From assembly GCF_002368415.1 (NCBI RefSeq), contig NZ_AP018290.1, positions 8,919,717 through 8,983,716 on the forward strand: a stretch of 64,000 bases of DNA, read 5' to 3'. Origin of the DNA: Calothrix sp. NIES-4105 (lineage in GTDB: Bacteria > Cyanobacteriota > Cyanobacteriia > Cyanobacteriales > Nostocaceae). The first letter of the stretch is position 1, and each line of letters starts with the position of its first letter. The notes below the pieces were generated by a model that had not been told where the DNA came from, searched no databases, and worked only from the letters and a program-made list of their open reading frames with translations. Below are positions 1 to 8,486 of this stretch, piece by piece. Position numbers and translations under genes: made by a program.

Positions 1-63
1 TCATTCCTCCAACACCCCAAAATTAATGACATAGACCACTAGGAATTTTAGCCCCGTCCGATG

Positions 64-173
64 TTTTCCGCTTAGGATATATCTATATCTAATTTATCCT
101 CTAGGAATTCTGGTGCCAGATTTAAATTTTCCGCTTAGGATATATCTATATCTAATTTATCCTCTAGGAATTC
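64..173. repeat. Two direct copies of a 47-bp AT-rich repeat
   Basis: A 47-bp stretch beginning ttttccgcttaggatatatc occurs at 64-110 and again, apparently unchanged, at 127-173, a 63-bp period. I see no coding content. It lies in the spacer before the first gene and resembles the short dispersed repeats common in filamentous cyanobacteria. Confidence 0.85.
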
Positions 174-214
174 CCTTTCACGCGGCTACCGTGTACACAC
201 AAATCTTTTAAGTA

Positions 215-283
215 GCTTTACTACGAGATTACCCATAAGTTAATTCTCTGACTTTGTGCCCTTTGTGACATGCAGTGGTTTAT
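215..283. repeat. Left arm of an inverted repeat pair bracketing 3.5 kb
   Basis: Positions 252-283 are the exact reverse complement of 3747-3778 (32 bp). The match continues imperfectly to about 215 and 3815 around a shared tactacgagattaccc-type segment. The two arms bracket the accessory genes at 0.4-3.0 kb. Confidence 0.8.
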
Positions 284-386
284 TTTTTTACGAACCACAA
301 AGAACACAAAGAACACAAAGGGGGGATATGCTCTTAATCATGCATATGTGTGTACACAGTAGCTTCCACGCTCTCTCCGTGGGGGA

Positions 387-989
387 TCAATTCTGCTTCA
401 TAATCCAAACTAAAAAGCCCAAAATTTGCTCAACGGGTGGAATTGGGTAATCCATCAAATCTAAAGTTAATATATTTCCTTCTAACTTCAAAAATCGCCA
501 CTGAGTGCCAGTACTAACACTACCGTAAATTGCTTTAACTGATTGCTGTTTATTTTGGTTAAACCTTTGAGCAGCTACCATTGTTGCCGCACATTGTCCC
601 AAACCAGATTTAATATTTTCCTGCTTTGCTTCTACAACTACAACAACAGGCGCCTCAACTTCAATTTGTTCAGATGATTTACTAATCAAAAAATCGCAGA
701 AGCCATTAAGTCCAACGCTCGCATCAACATCAAACTTCTCACCGGAAAAAACGCTAATTTGCCGTTCTAATATATCGCGCACTTCTAACAAAATAGGATT
801 AATAATACCTTCCGAACGAGCTTTTTCATTTCCTGTAGCAGTTGCCCAAGGTAAAGAGCGCGCAAGTAACATAGTTAACAAATTACTTGGCGCCACTGGT
901 TCAATTTCTGGGAAAAAGCGTGTTCCTTCAATTGCTGTTAACCCAAAATCTTGCCTAGCTTTGCCCCAAGTAAACTCGTTGTATGCCAT
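387..989 (-). CDS. Hypothetical protein with PD-(D/E)XK nuclease-like core
   Basis: A 200-aa protein starting at ATG 989. Its centre carries GFCDFLIS, then a run of valines, then EAKQENIKSGLGQC. An acidic residue on one strand followed by E-x-K and a downstream glutamine is the layout of a PD-(D/E)XK nuclease fold, seen in many cyanobacterial proteins of this size. No signal peptide or membrane segment is visible. It is divergent from the gene at 1137 across a 147-bp spacer that probably holds both promoters. Catalytic activity and substrate are not evident. The fold assignment is an inference from the motif layout; the ORF itself looks real and intact. Confidence 0.6.
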   Translation of the reverse strand: MAYNEFTWGKARQDFGLTAIEGTRFFPEIEPVAPSNLLTMLLARSLPWATATGNEKARSEGIINPILLEVRDILERQISVFSGEKFDVDASVGLNGFCDFLISKSSEQIEVEAPVVVVVEAKQENIKSGLGQCAATMVAAQRFNQNKQQSVKAIYGSVSTGTQWRFLKLEGNILTLDLMDYPIPPVEQILGFLVWIMKQN

Positions 990-1136
990 AAGACCTCCAG
1001 GAAGTATGAAAACCGCATGTTGTTTTACCTTACTCCTTGTAAACTCGTAATTGTGCTATTTCAACTTCAAGTGATGCTGCGAGTTTACATATCACTAAAG
1101 CGAGGTATCATACAAGTACATTAATATAAATTAACA

Positions 1137-1601
1137 ATGGTAGAACGTCCAATCAAGAAATCTGAACGTCAGGCGATTGCTGAAACTCAATTAGAACCTC
1201 AATCACAACCTCAATCAGAACCTCAATCAGAACCTCAATTAGAAGAGCAATCTCAATCCCAGCCTTCACCTGTCCCTTTACCTGTACTTAAAAAGAGAAC
1301 TGACAAAGATTCTGAAGATTCAGATGTTGAAGAGCGTCGTGAGTCGAATCCTAGAGGTTCAAACCGTAATGACCGTAATGAACGTAACGACCGTAACGAC
1401 CGTAATGACCGTAACGACCGTAACGACCGTAACGATAAACGATCGGGTAAAGGTAAAAAAGGTTCTTTCGGTGATGATCAAAGGCCACCAGCTAATCCAG
1501 CATTAGCGCGCGGTCCCAAACCTGTTAGACCTGTTGCTAAAGTAGAGCCTGAGCCAGAAGCAGAACAAACCGAGTCGGAACCAAGTGAAGAGTCCGAATA
1601 A
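1137..1601 (+). CDS. Low-complexity charged protein with (Asn-Asp-Arg) repeats
   Basis: A 154-aa protein with three compositional zones. The N-terminal third has Gln/Pro/Glu-rich QSQPQSEPQ-type repeats. The centre (about residues 78-104) has NDR/NER triplets repeated about eight times, encoded by near-identical 9-bp units at roughly 1366-1440. The tail is Lys-rich, then Pro/Glu-rich, ending in an acidic stretch. It is probably intrinsically disordered, with a basic Arg patch that could bind RNA or DNA; that is inference only. No known domain is recognised. The repeated codons (aacgaccgt / aatgaccgt) suggest repeat number can change by slippage without breaking the frame. Confidence 0.6.
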   Translation: MVERPIKKSERQAIAETQLEPQSQPQSEPQSEPQLEEQSQSQPSPVPLPVLKKRTDKDSEDSDVEERRESNPRGSNRNDRNERNDRNDRNDRNDRNDRNDKRSGKGKKGSFGDDQRPPANPALARGPKPVRPVAKVEPEPEAEQTESEPSEESE

Positions 1602-1642
1602 AATCTAAGTGTAAATGATAAAATTTACACAAAAACTAATAT

Positions 1643-1679
1643 ATGTGGAGGCGCCGAGATTAAACTGACGACTCCACAT
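1643..1679 (+). terminator. Stem-loop after the NDR-repeat gene
   Basis: The sequence atgtggag (1643-1650) pairs with ctccacat (1672-1679), giving an 8-bp stem around a 21-nt loop, 41 bp after the stop at 1601. There is no strong T tract, so it is only a weak terminator candidate. Confidence 0.35.
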
Positions 1680-1827
1680 TATTCATGTACAATTAAGTGA
1701 ATACTTATAAGTTTAATAATTTTATAATAATTCTATAATAATTAAATTTTAAAGCTAACTAAAAAGCTACCGCCTTCGCCTCATAAAATCTGAATCCAAC
1801 AGTATTTTATTAAAACTAGAAAAAAGA

Positions 1828-2253
1828 ATGATGAAGCTTCTCGAAGGTTATCAGTTTCAAGAGATAATTTACCAACATAATAGTACTGTTGTTTATCGTG
1901 GTTTGGAAGAATCAGCAGCATTACCTGTACTGGTCAAATTTATAGACTCTGAATTTCCTACGCTCGTTCAATTAGCTCGAATCAAGCACGAGTATAATAT
2001 ACTACAACATATCGAGAGTTTAGGCATAACAGGAGTAATAAAACTATGAAGCTTAAAGGAATTAAGTCGTGGCTCGGCACTGATGTTGGAATATGGAGGT
2101 GAGCCACTTTCTAAATTACTGAGTCACCGCGCGCACGAATTTCGCTCGTTTCTTCTCATTGCCATTCAGCTTGCCGAAATATTGGCGCAACTGCATTCGA
2201 CTTGTAAAGTAATTCACAAAAACCTTCAAACAGCGAATCAGATTTACTATTAA
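1828..2253 (+). pseudogene. Decayed N-terminal Ser/Thr protein kinase fragment
   Basis: Translation from ATG 1828 resembles the first ~140 residues of the intact 1822-aa kinase encoded at 37161-42629 (YQFQEIIYQHNSTVVYRG against its YQIIEQLYTGSSTVVYRA). An in-frame TGA at 2047-2049 interrupts it, yet the same frame continues with kinase-like sequence (ALMLEYGGEPLSKLL). It reaches the catalytic loop as VIHKNLQTAN, where the intact paralogue has VIHKDIKPAN: the catalytic Asp is Asn. The frame ends at TAA 2251-2253. All later kinase, ATPase and histidine-kinase parts are missing. It is a non-functional remnant. Confidence 0.8.
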
Positions 2254-2588
2254 GTGATATTGGTATGGCAGAAATGGATGGTTATGCATTAATGCGGCAA
2301 ATAAGAACTAGCTCAGAATCTCCTATGCAACAAATACCTGCCATTGCCCTCACCGCATTCGCCACAGAAATCGACTCTCAACAAATACTTAAAGCAGGTT
2401 TCCAACGACACATAGCCAAACCAGTCGAACCTGACACACTAGTTCAAGAAATTGCAGAACTGTTGAAAATCCCCCCAACCCCCCGCGTGGAAGGGGGGCT
2501 AAGAATCACGTTCAACCACCTGTTTTTCTGGTTCTACTTCCTCTTGCTCACTCTTCACTTCCAGCCAACCAGTAATCGCATCTTGTAA
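2232..2588 (+). pseudogene. C-terminal receiver (REC) domain fragment
   Basis: In a different frame from the kinase remnant, 2232 onward reads LLLSDIGMAEMDGYALMRQI and later IPAIALTAFA and KPVEPDTLVQEIAELLK. These are the phosphoacceptor-loop, beta4 and beta5 regions of a response-regulator receiver domain, as found at the C-terminus of cyanobacterial hybrid histidine kinases. The N-terminal third of the receiver is absent and there is no proper start. It abuts the kinase remnant, so the two are probably the ends of one or two large signalling genes joined by an internal deletion. Recognisable homology ends near 2476; the rest of the frame is repeat and antisense to hicB. Confidence 0.75.
2469..2500. 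repeat. C-tract/G-tract palindromic repeat
   Basis: The segment ccccccaaccccccgcg followed by tggaaggggggc forms a short imperfect palindrome of a dispersed type. A related cccccttagtaag / cttagtaaggggggttgggg pair occurs near 3630-3880. It sits at the boundary between the REC remnant and the convergent hicB gene. Confidence 0.5.
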
Positions 2589-2699
2589 CATTTCCAATAA
2601 ATGTTCATAACTATTACCCCAAGTATGACACCCTGGTAAAGCAGGTACAGAACCGCACCATACATCATCTTCTTGCCAAATAACTGCCTTGATTTTCAT
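2499..2699 (-). CDS. HicB-family antitoxin-like protein (orphan)
   Basis: A 66-aa protein starting at ATG 2699. MKIKAVIWQEDDVWCGSVPA and then LPGCHTWGNSYEHLLEMLQ match the partial RNase H-like fold of HicB antitoxins, whose hallmark is a short beta-hairpin followed by a P-x-L-P-G-C/x-T-x-G turn and a helix. HicB normally neutralises the HicA mRNA interferase encoded beside it. Only 53 bp separate it from the next gene upstream, and no HicA-like ORF is visible on either side. It is therefore an orphan, possibly a metabolic or regulatory relative. Its last ~30 codons overlap the convergent REC remnant. Confidence 0.65.
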   Translation of the reverse strand: MKIKAVIWQEDDVWCGSVPALPGCHTWGNSYEHLLEMLQDAITGWLEVKSEQEEVEPEKQVVERDS

Positions 2700-2752
2700 A
2701 TTTTATACAACTAAGTTTTAAGCAGACCCTTTTAGGAACGTAGACTGGCGCC

Positions 2753-2989
2753 TCAGAAGATTTCACGACCTACTGGCTCTCCAATATCAAATTCACCGTG
2801 CAAATTATCTTCTGTAATTCTCGAAAGCAGTTCATCAAGATCATTTGCTTTTTGACGAAAGCTAGGTAGGCTAGTAGCTATACTCAGTATTATAACAGAC
2901 TCAATTGAGTCGCCTTTTAAGAGAGCCAGTTGTTCTAGTTCTTCAAATAGCTCTTTCGGAATTTCTAAAGTTAGCTTCTTGGTTGTCAT
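2753..2989 (-). CDS. Small antitoxin-like protein (RHH/MazE type)
   Basis: A 78-aa protein from ATG 2989. The N-terminus (KKLTLEIPKELFEELEQLA) has the beta-strand plus amphipathic helix of a ribbon-helix-helix or MazE-like DNA-binding module. The C-terminus (DLDELLSRITEDNLHGEFD, then GEPVGREIF) is the acidic tail seen on many cyanobacterial type II antitoxins and would wrap a toxin partner. The usual toxin gene (PIN or MazF) is not present; the next gene on the strand is the HicB-like orphan. Family assignment is from pattern only. Confidence 0.55.
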   Translation of the reverse strand: MTTKKLTLEIPKELFEELEQLALLKGDSIESVIILSIATSLPSFRQKANDLDELLSRITEDNLHGEFDIGEPVGREIF

Positions 2990-3924
2990 ATTTCTACCTT
3001 TATAATTAATATAATTTTATAGGCGAAAATTTACCTATGAACGAAACAAATTGTAAATATATTAGATAAAATTAAGTAAATGCCTTTACTCGTTTATTTA
3101 AGAGTTCGCAAATAGTTTCTATAACTAAGGAATTTATCGGTTTTAAATATCAAACTTTATCTTCTCAAAGGCACTGTATACAAAAAATAGTATATAAGGT
3201 TCCACATAGTTTTCAAATACACCAACTTATAATTTGGGCAGGTATACGCAAGTTTATAATAGCTAATGGAAATCAATTATCTCAAATTTTATCGGAACCA
3301 GAAGTTGAGTAGATAGCACATGAGTTGAGTGATTTTTTAAAAATAGCTATATCGCGAGAATAATTAATATACAGCAAACTATTTATATCGCAATCCGTTC
3401 AGAATTAGTGAAAATATACTCTACCTCTTTCTCTGTGTACTCTGCGTCTCTGTGGTAAATTTTAGTGTTACTGAATTGGCGTATTAATGAAAATGTAGAG
3501 ACAAGGATTTTAAAATTAAAAGACATAATTTAATGTTGGGTTCCGTTCCAGAAGACGCCACTCTCGCGATTCGGGGGGGACCCGCGCACGGAGGTGGCTC
3601 CCCAACCTACGAATTTACAATAATCTTAGCCCCCCTTAGTAAGGCAGGGCTGTTTCATTCTAAAAAGAAAAATTGCTATTACCCTTTGTGTTCTAAAGAG
3701 CGGGAAATACGAGCGGATTATGTGTTCAAAGTGGTTCATTAAATGAATAAACCACTGCATGTCACAAAGGGCACAAAGAAAGAGACGGTAGTTAAGGGTA
3801 ATCTCGTAGCAAGTCTCAACTGAATTTAATTTCCTTCCAAGAATGAAACGGCCCTGCCCTTAGTAAGGGGGGTTGGGGGGATCAACTATAGTAATTGAAG
3901 GAAGATTTTTTGTAGGTGGTACTT
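2990..3924. other. Long non-coding accessory spacer with repeats and a possible gene remnant
   Basis: Nothing here looks like an intact gene. A frame at about 3177-3361 reads KVPHSFQIHQLIIWAGIR and continues through a TAG to a TAA, which may be a remnant of an unknown gene. Dispersed repeats follow: a tgtgtactctgcgtctctg segment at 3421-3463, a gttgggttccgttccaga type element at 3535-3615, the right arm of the large inverted repeat at 3747-3815, and C-tract/G-tract segments at about 3630 and 3860. The 69-aa frame at 3533-3742 is read entirely through such repeats and is not credible. Confidence 0.5.
3747..3815. repeat. Right arm of the inverted repeat pair (partner 215-283)
   Basis: Positions 3747-3778 are the exact reverse complement of 252-283, with imperfect extension to about 3815. 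The arm contains a caaagggcacaaag motif like other short repeats in this genome. Confidence 0.8.
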
Positions 3925-4110
3925 ATGTTTGGATTGGGATGGACGGAAGTGGCGGTGATTGGTATAGTTGCACTATTGGTGTTTGGACCGAAAAAAATTC
4001 CTGAACTGGGTAGTGCGCTTGGTAAAACTCTACGGGGGTTTAAGGATGAGTTAAACAATCCGAATTCAGAAGCGACCAGTCAGGATGATGATAATGATGA
4101 GAAAAAGTAG
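3925..4110 (+). CDS. tatA: Twin-arginine translocase subunit TatA/TatE
   Basis: A 61-aa protein starting at ATG 3925 (MFGLGWTE). The frame opens at an in-frame GTG at 3916, but the internal ATG matches the usual TatA N-terminus. Residues 1-20 form the single transmembrane helix (VAVIGIVALLVFGP), followed by the conserved hinge FGPKKIPELGSALGK, an amphipathic helix (TLRGFKDEL) and an acidic tail (DDDNDEKK). TatA oligomers form the pore that exports folded, cofactor-loaded proteins across the cytoplasmic and thylakoid membranes. It is a single gene flanked by accessory DNA and the cph genes, with no tatC in the window. Confidence 0.93.
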   Translation: MFGLGWTEVAVIGIVALLVFGPKKIPELGSALGKTLRGFKDELNNPNSEATSQDDDNDEKK

Positions 4111-4113
4111 GAA

Positions 4114-4177
4114 GAAGCTCCGTTGCAAGTGTTTGTCACCAGTACTTTAGTGCTGATATAAAACACTTACAATGAAG
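4114..4177. terminator. Possible bidirectional terminator between tatA and cphA
   Basis: Between the convergent ends of tatA and cphA, aagtgttt (about 4127-4134) pairs with aaacactt (4161-4168), around an inner cagtact/agtgctg stem. The outer flanks gaagctc/gagcttc are also complementary. The T tract is weak. Confidence 0.45.
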
Positions 4178-4184
4178 CTCTCTC

Positions 4185-6887
4185 CTATAATCGATTTACA
4201 ACCGTGGTAGAAGAGGTGCCAAGCTGTGAAGAGTCACTAACGGTTGTAGGTAGAGTTTTTTGTGTCTCCTCTTTAACAACACCGCGCGCTCTAATTAATT
4301 CAATCGCGCGACTAACGCTTTCGGGTAAAATCACGACTAAGCTATTGTCTGGCGCCGCGTCGAGTGCTTTGTTAATTGCTTGAGTTTCGTCGAGTATGGT
4401 TTCGTAAGTAAAATTAGGTTTAACTTGCTTGATACCTTTCAAGATTAACTCAGCCGCAGAACCACGCTGGCGCCCGCGCGTATCATCATCTTCTTTGATA
4501 ATTACTCGGTCGAAAATGTCAGCGGCAAGTTTACCGAGCATGACAAAATCTTCGTCGCGTCTATCTCCAGGACCTCCAACTACACCTATTCGCTGTCCTG
4601 TAGTCCAGTTACGAACAAATGAACCGACTGCTTCGTAGCTGTGAGGGTTGTGAGCATAGTCTACGAGTGCGTGGTAGTTACCCAAGTTAAACAAGTTCAT
4701 TCGTCCTGGTGTTTGACTCACCGACGCGCGGAATGTGGTTAACCCTGCCCGAATTTGCTCGATATTAACGTTTTGTACAAATGCCGCTAACGATGCTGCT
4801 AACGCATTCGCGATCATAAACGGCGCCCGTCCACCCATTGTGAGAGGAATATTCTCTACTTTCTCAATTCGGTGTGTCCAGTCACCTTTTAATATCGAAA
4901 TGTAACCGTTTTCATATAGCGCTGCAACTCCACCCTTTTGGATATGGTCGCGCACAAGCTGTGAGTCCGACTTCATGGTGAAGTAGGCAATGTTCGCTTT
5001 GGTTTTTTCTGCCATTGCCGCTACTCGTGGGTCATCGGCGTTGAGAACTGCATACCCATCTGGATATATAGCTTCGGCAACTACGCTTTTGAGATGTCCA
5101 AGTTGGTCGATAGTATCAATATCGCCGAGTCCTAAGTGGTCTGCGGCAACATTTAATACCACTCCTACGTTAGAAGCTTCAAACGCTAAACCAGAACGAA
5201 GGATACCACCGCGCGCGGTTTCTAAGACTGCAACTTCTACTGTTGGGTCTTGTAGAATTAGTTGTGCGCTTTGAGGCCCGGTATTGTCTCCTGCTTCTAC
5301 TAAATAATCTCCGATATAAGTTCCGTCTGTGGTGGTATATCCGACTACTTTGCCTGTTTGGCGGAAGATATGCGCTAGCAAACGGGTTGTAGTAGTTTTC
5401 CCATTTGTACCTGTTACCGAAAGAAGCGGGACGCGACTTGCTTGTTCGTTTTTAAACAGCATATCTACCACGGCGCCTGCGACGTTACGAGGTGTACCGT
5501 GCGAAGGAGCGATGTGCATCCGGAAACCAGGAGCAGCGTTAACCTCGACAATTACACTTTCGGTTTCACGCAAAGGACGACTGATATCCGAAGTGACAAC
5601 ATCTATACCAGCAATGTCCAAGCCAATGACTTTAACGACGCGCTGCGCTATCCAAATATTCTCAGGGTGAATTTCGTCGGTTCGGTCAACTGCTATACCA
5701 CCAGTGCTTAAATTGGCAGTAGCACGTAAATAACAAATTCTATCTTTAGGTAGAACACTATTTAAAGTAAGACCTTGCCTTTCTAGTAATTGATAACTAG
5801 TGCGGTCTAATTCTATTTTTGTGAGTACTTTGTCGTGTCCCTCACCACGATTTGGGTCATTATTGGTTTCTTCTATCAACTCGGAAATTGTAGATTTGCC
5901 ATCACCTACAACGTGTGCGGGTACACGTTCTGCTACCGCTACGACTTTGCCGTCTACTACTAATACGCGGTGGTCACGCCCGACGTAATATTTCTCAACA
6001 ATTACCGAGCGAGATATTTGACGCGCGGCATCATATGCAGCTTCGGCTTCGTCCCAACTGCGAATATCAATCGTGATACCACGTCCGTGGTTGCCATCTA
6101 ATGGTTTAAGAACAATTGGATAGCCACCGACAAACTCAATAGCTTCTTGCAAATCATCAAGGAAGTTGATGACGGTGCCTCTAGGAACGGGAATTCCTGA
6201 TGAAGCTAAAATGCGTTTGGTTGCTTCTTTGTCGCAAGCCAGTTCCACTCCCAAAATACCTGTATTATTGGTCATGGTCGCTTGAATGCGCTTCTGAGAG
6301 GCGCCGTAACCCAATTGAATTAAAAAGCGGGCGCCAAGAGCCATCCAGGGGATACCTTTTTTCTCAGCTTCCTTAACGATGGCTTCGGTCGAAGGTCCAA
6401 GCGCCGAGTCGCGGGCAAAGTCACGCAAATCTTGCAAATCTTGCTCAAGTTCGGCTTTTGGATAGCGTCCTCGGTCAGCGATGCTTTGGCACAGTCTTAC
6501 TGCTGCTCTGCCAGCGTAGCGTCCTGCTTCCTCATTTTGATACTCGAAAACAACCTGGTAGACTCCTGGTGTGGCAGTTTCGCGTGTACGTCCAAAGGCA
6601 GCAGGCATTCCGACTAGTTCTTGCAGTTCTAAGGCAACATGTTCGATGATGTGACCCATCATCGTGCCTTCTTTGACTCGCATTAAAAAGCCACCACGAT
6701 GGCCAGGCGAACAATAGTGACCCTCCAGACTTGGCAGCGCCTCAACTAATCCTTCGTAAAAACCGGGGATTTCATTCGAGGGCGTCTCGGCGAGGTTCTC
6801 TAAATCGAGGCGCATGACAATCAACTTGTGGCGTCGAATGCTCCAATAGTTGGGACCGCGTAAGGTCTGGATTTTGAGGATTCTCAT
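4185..6887 (-). CDS. cphA: Cyanophycin synthetase
   Basis: A 900-aa enzyme that polymerises Asp and Arg into multi-L-arginyl-poly-L-aspartate, the nitrogen reserve of cyanobacteria, using ATP without a ribosome. The start at ATG 6887 gives the family N-terminus MRILKIQTLRGPNYWSIRRH; an ATG 30 bp upstream would add ten unrelated residues. An N-terminal domain (about 1-160) is followed by an ATP-grasp domain with KPLDGNHGRGITIDI near residue 260, which adds one amino-acid type. A Mur-ligase-like domain with P-loop TGTNGKTTTTRLL near 490-500 adds the other. Length and motifs are normal. It lies 170 bp downstream of cphB on the same strand, as in the cphBA operons of heterocystous cyanobacteria, so synthesis and breakdown of cyanophycin are encoded together. 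Confidence 0.97.
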   Translation of the reverse strand: MRILKIQTLRGPNYWSIRRHKLIVMRLDLENLAETPSNEIPGFYEGLVEALPSLEGHYCSPGHRGGFLMRVKEGTMMGHIIEHVALELQELVGMPAAFGRTRETATPGVYQVVFEYQNEEAGRYAGRAAVRLCQSIADRGRYPKAELEQDLQDLRDFARDSALGPSTEAIVKEAEKKGIPWMALGARFLIQLGYGASQKRIQATMTNNTGILGVELACDKEATKRILASSGIPVPRGTVINFLDDLQEAIEFVGGYPIVLKPLDGNHGRGITIDIRSWDEAEAAYDAARQISRSVIVEKYYVGRDHRVLVVDGKVVAVAERVPAHVVGDGKSTISELIEETNNDPNRGEGHDKVLTKIELDRTSYQLLERQGLTLNSVLPKDRICYLRATANLSTGGIAVDRTDEIHPENIWIAQRVVKVIGLDIAGIDVVTSDISRPLRETESVIVEVNAAPGFRMHIAPSHGTPRNVAGAVVDMLFKNEQASRVPLLSVTGTNGKTTTTRLLAHIFRQTGKVVGYTTTDGTYIGDYLVEAGDNTGPQSAQLILQDPTVEVAVLETARGGILRSGLAFEASNVGVVLNVAADHLGLGDIDTIDQLGHLKSVVAEAIYPDGYAVLNADDPRVAAMAEKTKANIAYFTMKSDSQLVRDHIQKGGVAALYENGYISILKGDWTHRIEKVENIPLTMGGRAPFMIANALAASLAAFVQNVNIEQIRAGLTTFRASVSQTPGRMNLFNLGNYHALVDYAHNPHSYEAVGSFVRNWTTGQRIGVVGGPGDRRDEDFVMLGKLAADIFDRVIIKEDDDTRGRQRGSAAELILKGIKQVKPNFTYETILDETQAINKALDAAPDNSLVVILPESVSRAIELIRARGVVKEETQKTLPTTVSDSSQLGTSSTTVVNRL

Positions 6888-7057
6888 GGGAATAGGTAGA
6901 TGGAGATTCGGAGTCAATTTCTAGTTTCTTACTGGAATGACCGCTTCACTGTTCTTATAAAACAGTTTTTTCTTCTTACATCGTATTATTCTCACTTTTT
7001 CTCGTGCAACGTCGTAATGAGCGGTCAACTCAGTGTAACCCCTGACACACTATTCCG

Positions 7058-7921
7058 TCAGCTGGAAATTCGGTAGTTGGCGGGTAGGGCAGTGCGTTGG
7101 TAAAGGTGATATCGATCACCGTGGCTGAGAATATGCATCCGCATGTTATGAATCGTTAACGGTTCTGTGGCGCCAACGTAAGGTTCGTTAGTGTGGGTGA
7201 CTTCGGTAGGGTCAACGATAGTAACGCTGCCTTTACCCAAGACTTGTAGCCAACCGTCGCGCTCAAACATCGCGCACGTATCTTCATCAATGCCAATGCC
7301 AATGCGGTCAGGGTGCGACGCAATGGCACTTACCAAACGTACCATTCTATTACGATTGTGGAAATGTTGGTCAACTATTACTTCGGGAATTAAGCCCAAG
7401 CCAGTTGCCATATCAACCAACGAACGATTGGGTGACTCACCACTACCTCCACCAGCAATCATGTGATGTCCCATCACTGCTGCCCCTGCACTCGTTCCCG
7501 CTAGCGTTAATTCCCCAGAACGCACCCGGCGCCGGATAATCTCCATAGCCGAAGTATCAGAGAGAACTCCGCATAGCCGTAGTTGGTCGCCTCCAGTCAA
7601 AAAAACACCTGTACAATTTTCCAGGGATTCTTTAAAATTACGGTCTTCGCACTGGTCGCGTTCGCGAATGTCCAAAACCTCAATTTTACTGGCGCCCATT
7701 TCTTCAAAAATCCGGACATAACGTCCACTGATAATGGCGGGTTCTCTTGATGCAGATGGAATAATAGTAATATAGCCATCATTAGCACCGGAACGGGCTA
7801 CAAAAGTTCGTAATATTTCGCGTCCATGAACCTTATCTTCGGCGCCTCCAATTACGAGAACGGCGGTTTTAGTTGCTTGGGGTGTCGTCATTTCCAGCCA
7901 TTTAGCTTTTAATTGCCGCAT
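7058..7921 (-). CDS. cphB: Cyanophycinase
   Basis: A 287-aa serine exopeptidase of family S51 that cuts cyanophycin into beta-Asp-Arg dipeptides. The chosen ATG at 7921 gives MRQLKAKWLEM, then VLVIGGAEDKVHGREIL. The upstream ATG at 7960 would add 13 residues. The nucleophile motif GTSAGAAVMGHHMIAGG has its Ser near residue 144, and downstream DQHFHNRNRM and GIDEDTCAMFERDG are the other conserved active-site blocks. No signal peptide, so it is cytoplasmic. It precedes cphA by 170 bp on the same strand, consistent with co-transcription. Confidence 0.96.
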   Translation of the reverse strand: MRQLKAKWLEMTTPQATKTAVLVIGGAEDKVHGREILRTFVARSGANDGYITIIPSASREPAIISGRYVRIFEEMGASKIEVLDIRERDQCEDRNFKESLENCTGVFLTGGDQLRLCGVLSDTSAMEIIRRRVRSGELTLAGTSAGAAVMGHHMIAGGGSGESPNRSLVDMATGLGLIPEVIVDQHFHNRNRMVRLVSAIASHPDRIGIGIDEDTCAMFERDGWLQVLGKGSVTIVDPTEVTHTNEPYVGATEPLTIHNMRMHILSHGDRYHLYQRTALPANYRISS

Positions 7922-8486
7922 TGTGTATCTCCTGTCAACAACTTCAGGTGAATAAAACAAGTACGCAAGAAAAATCTGATGATTTTGCTTTCTTACCTAA
8001 AAGGACACGGCTCTGGCTCTTATCGATGGGAGGCAATTACCATTCGATACCATTGTCAATGGTGCCCAGAGCGAAAAATTATTTTCGCATGTCCCATATT
8101 GCTATCATTCGGGTGTTGATTCACCTGTTAACCAGTTGGTGGCATCTTTTTATTCCTTTCTGCTTTTATCTGTAACCATAAGGGTTAAATAAAGACTTAA
8201 GGAAACTGCTATGGGTGAAGCAGGGCTTGACACGCATTCGTTCTGGTGGTAGCTTTCAGCATCCTAGAAGTTGTTAACCCGATTAATCTATTAATTTAAA
8301 TCTAGATGTGACAATATTTAAACATAAATTAAGTAATTAGAAAAACTTTTATGTTATCCGAGAACCTACCATTTGCAGTACTTTTAAACAGACTCTTAAC
8401 GATTTGATGTGTTCTACACAACATAGACCGCTCGCCTCGCAATCGATATTCAAACTTAACAATAGTGTCCTCGAATACGAATTACT
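7922..8486. other. Intergenic region upstream of cphB and trmD
   Basis: About 565 bp separate the divergent cphB and trmD genes. I see no credible ORF. It must contain promoters in both directions. I looked for an NtcA-type GTA-N8-TAC site and did not find one I would defend. Confidence 0.5.

Noticed and set aside
256-450. 64-aa plus-strand frame at the window start
   Set aside because: It is read through dispersed repeats and antisense to the PD-(D/E)XK-like gene; no protein pattern.
3533-3742. 69-aa frame
   Set aside because: It consists entirely of dispersed repeat sequence (gttgggttccg, cccccttagtaag types).
7922-8486. NtcA-binding site upstream of cphB
   Set aside because: cphBA operons are often nitrogen-regulated, but I found no GTA-N8-TAC with a spaced -10 box that I would defend.
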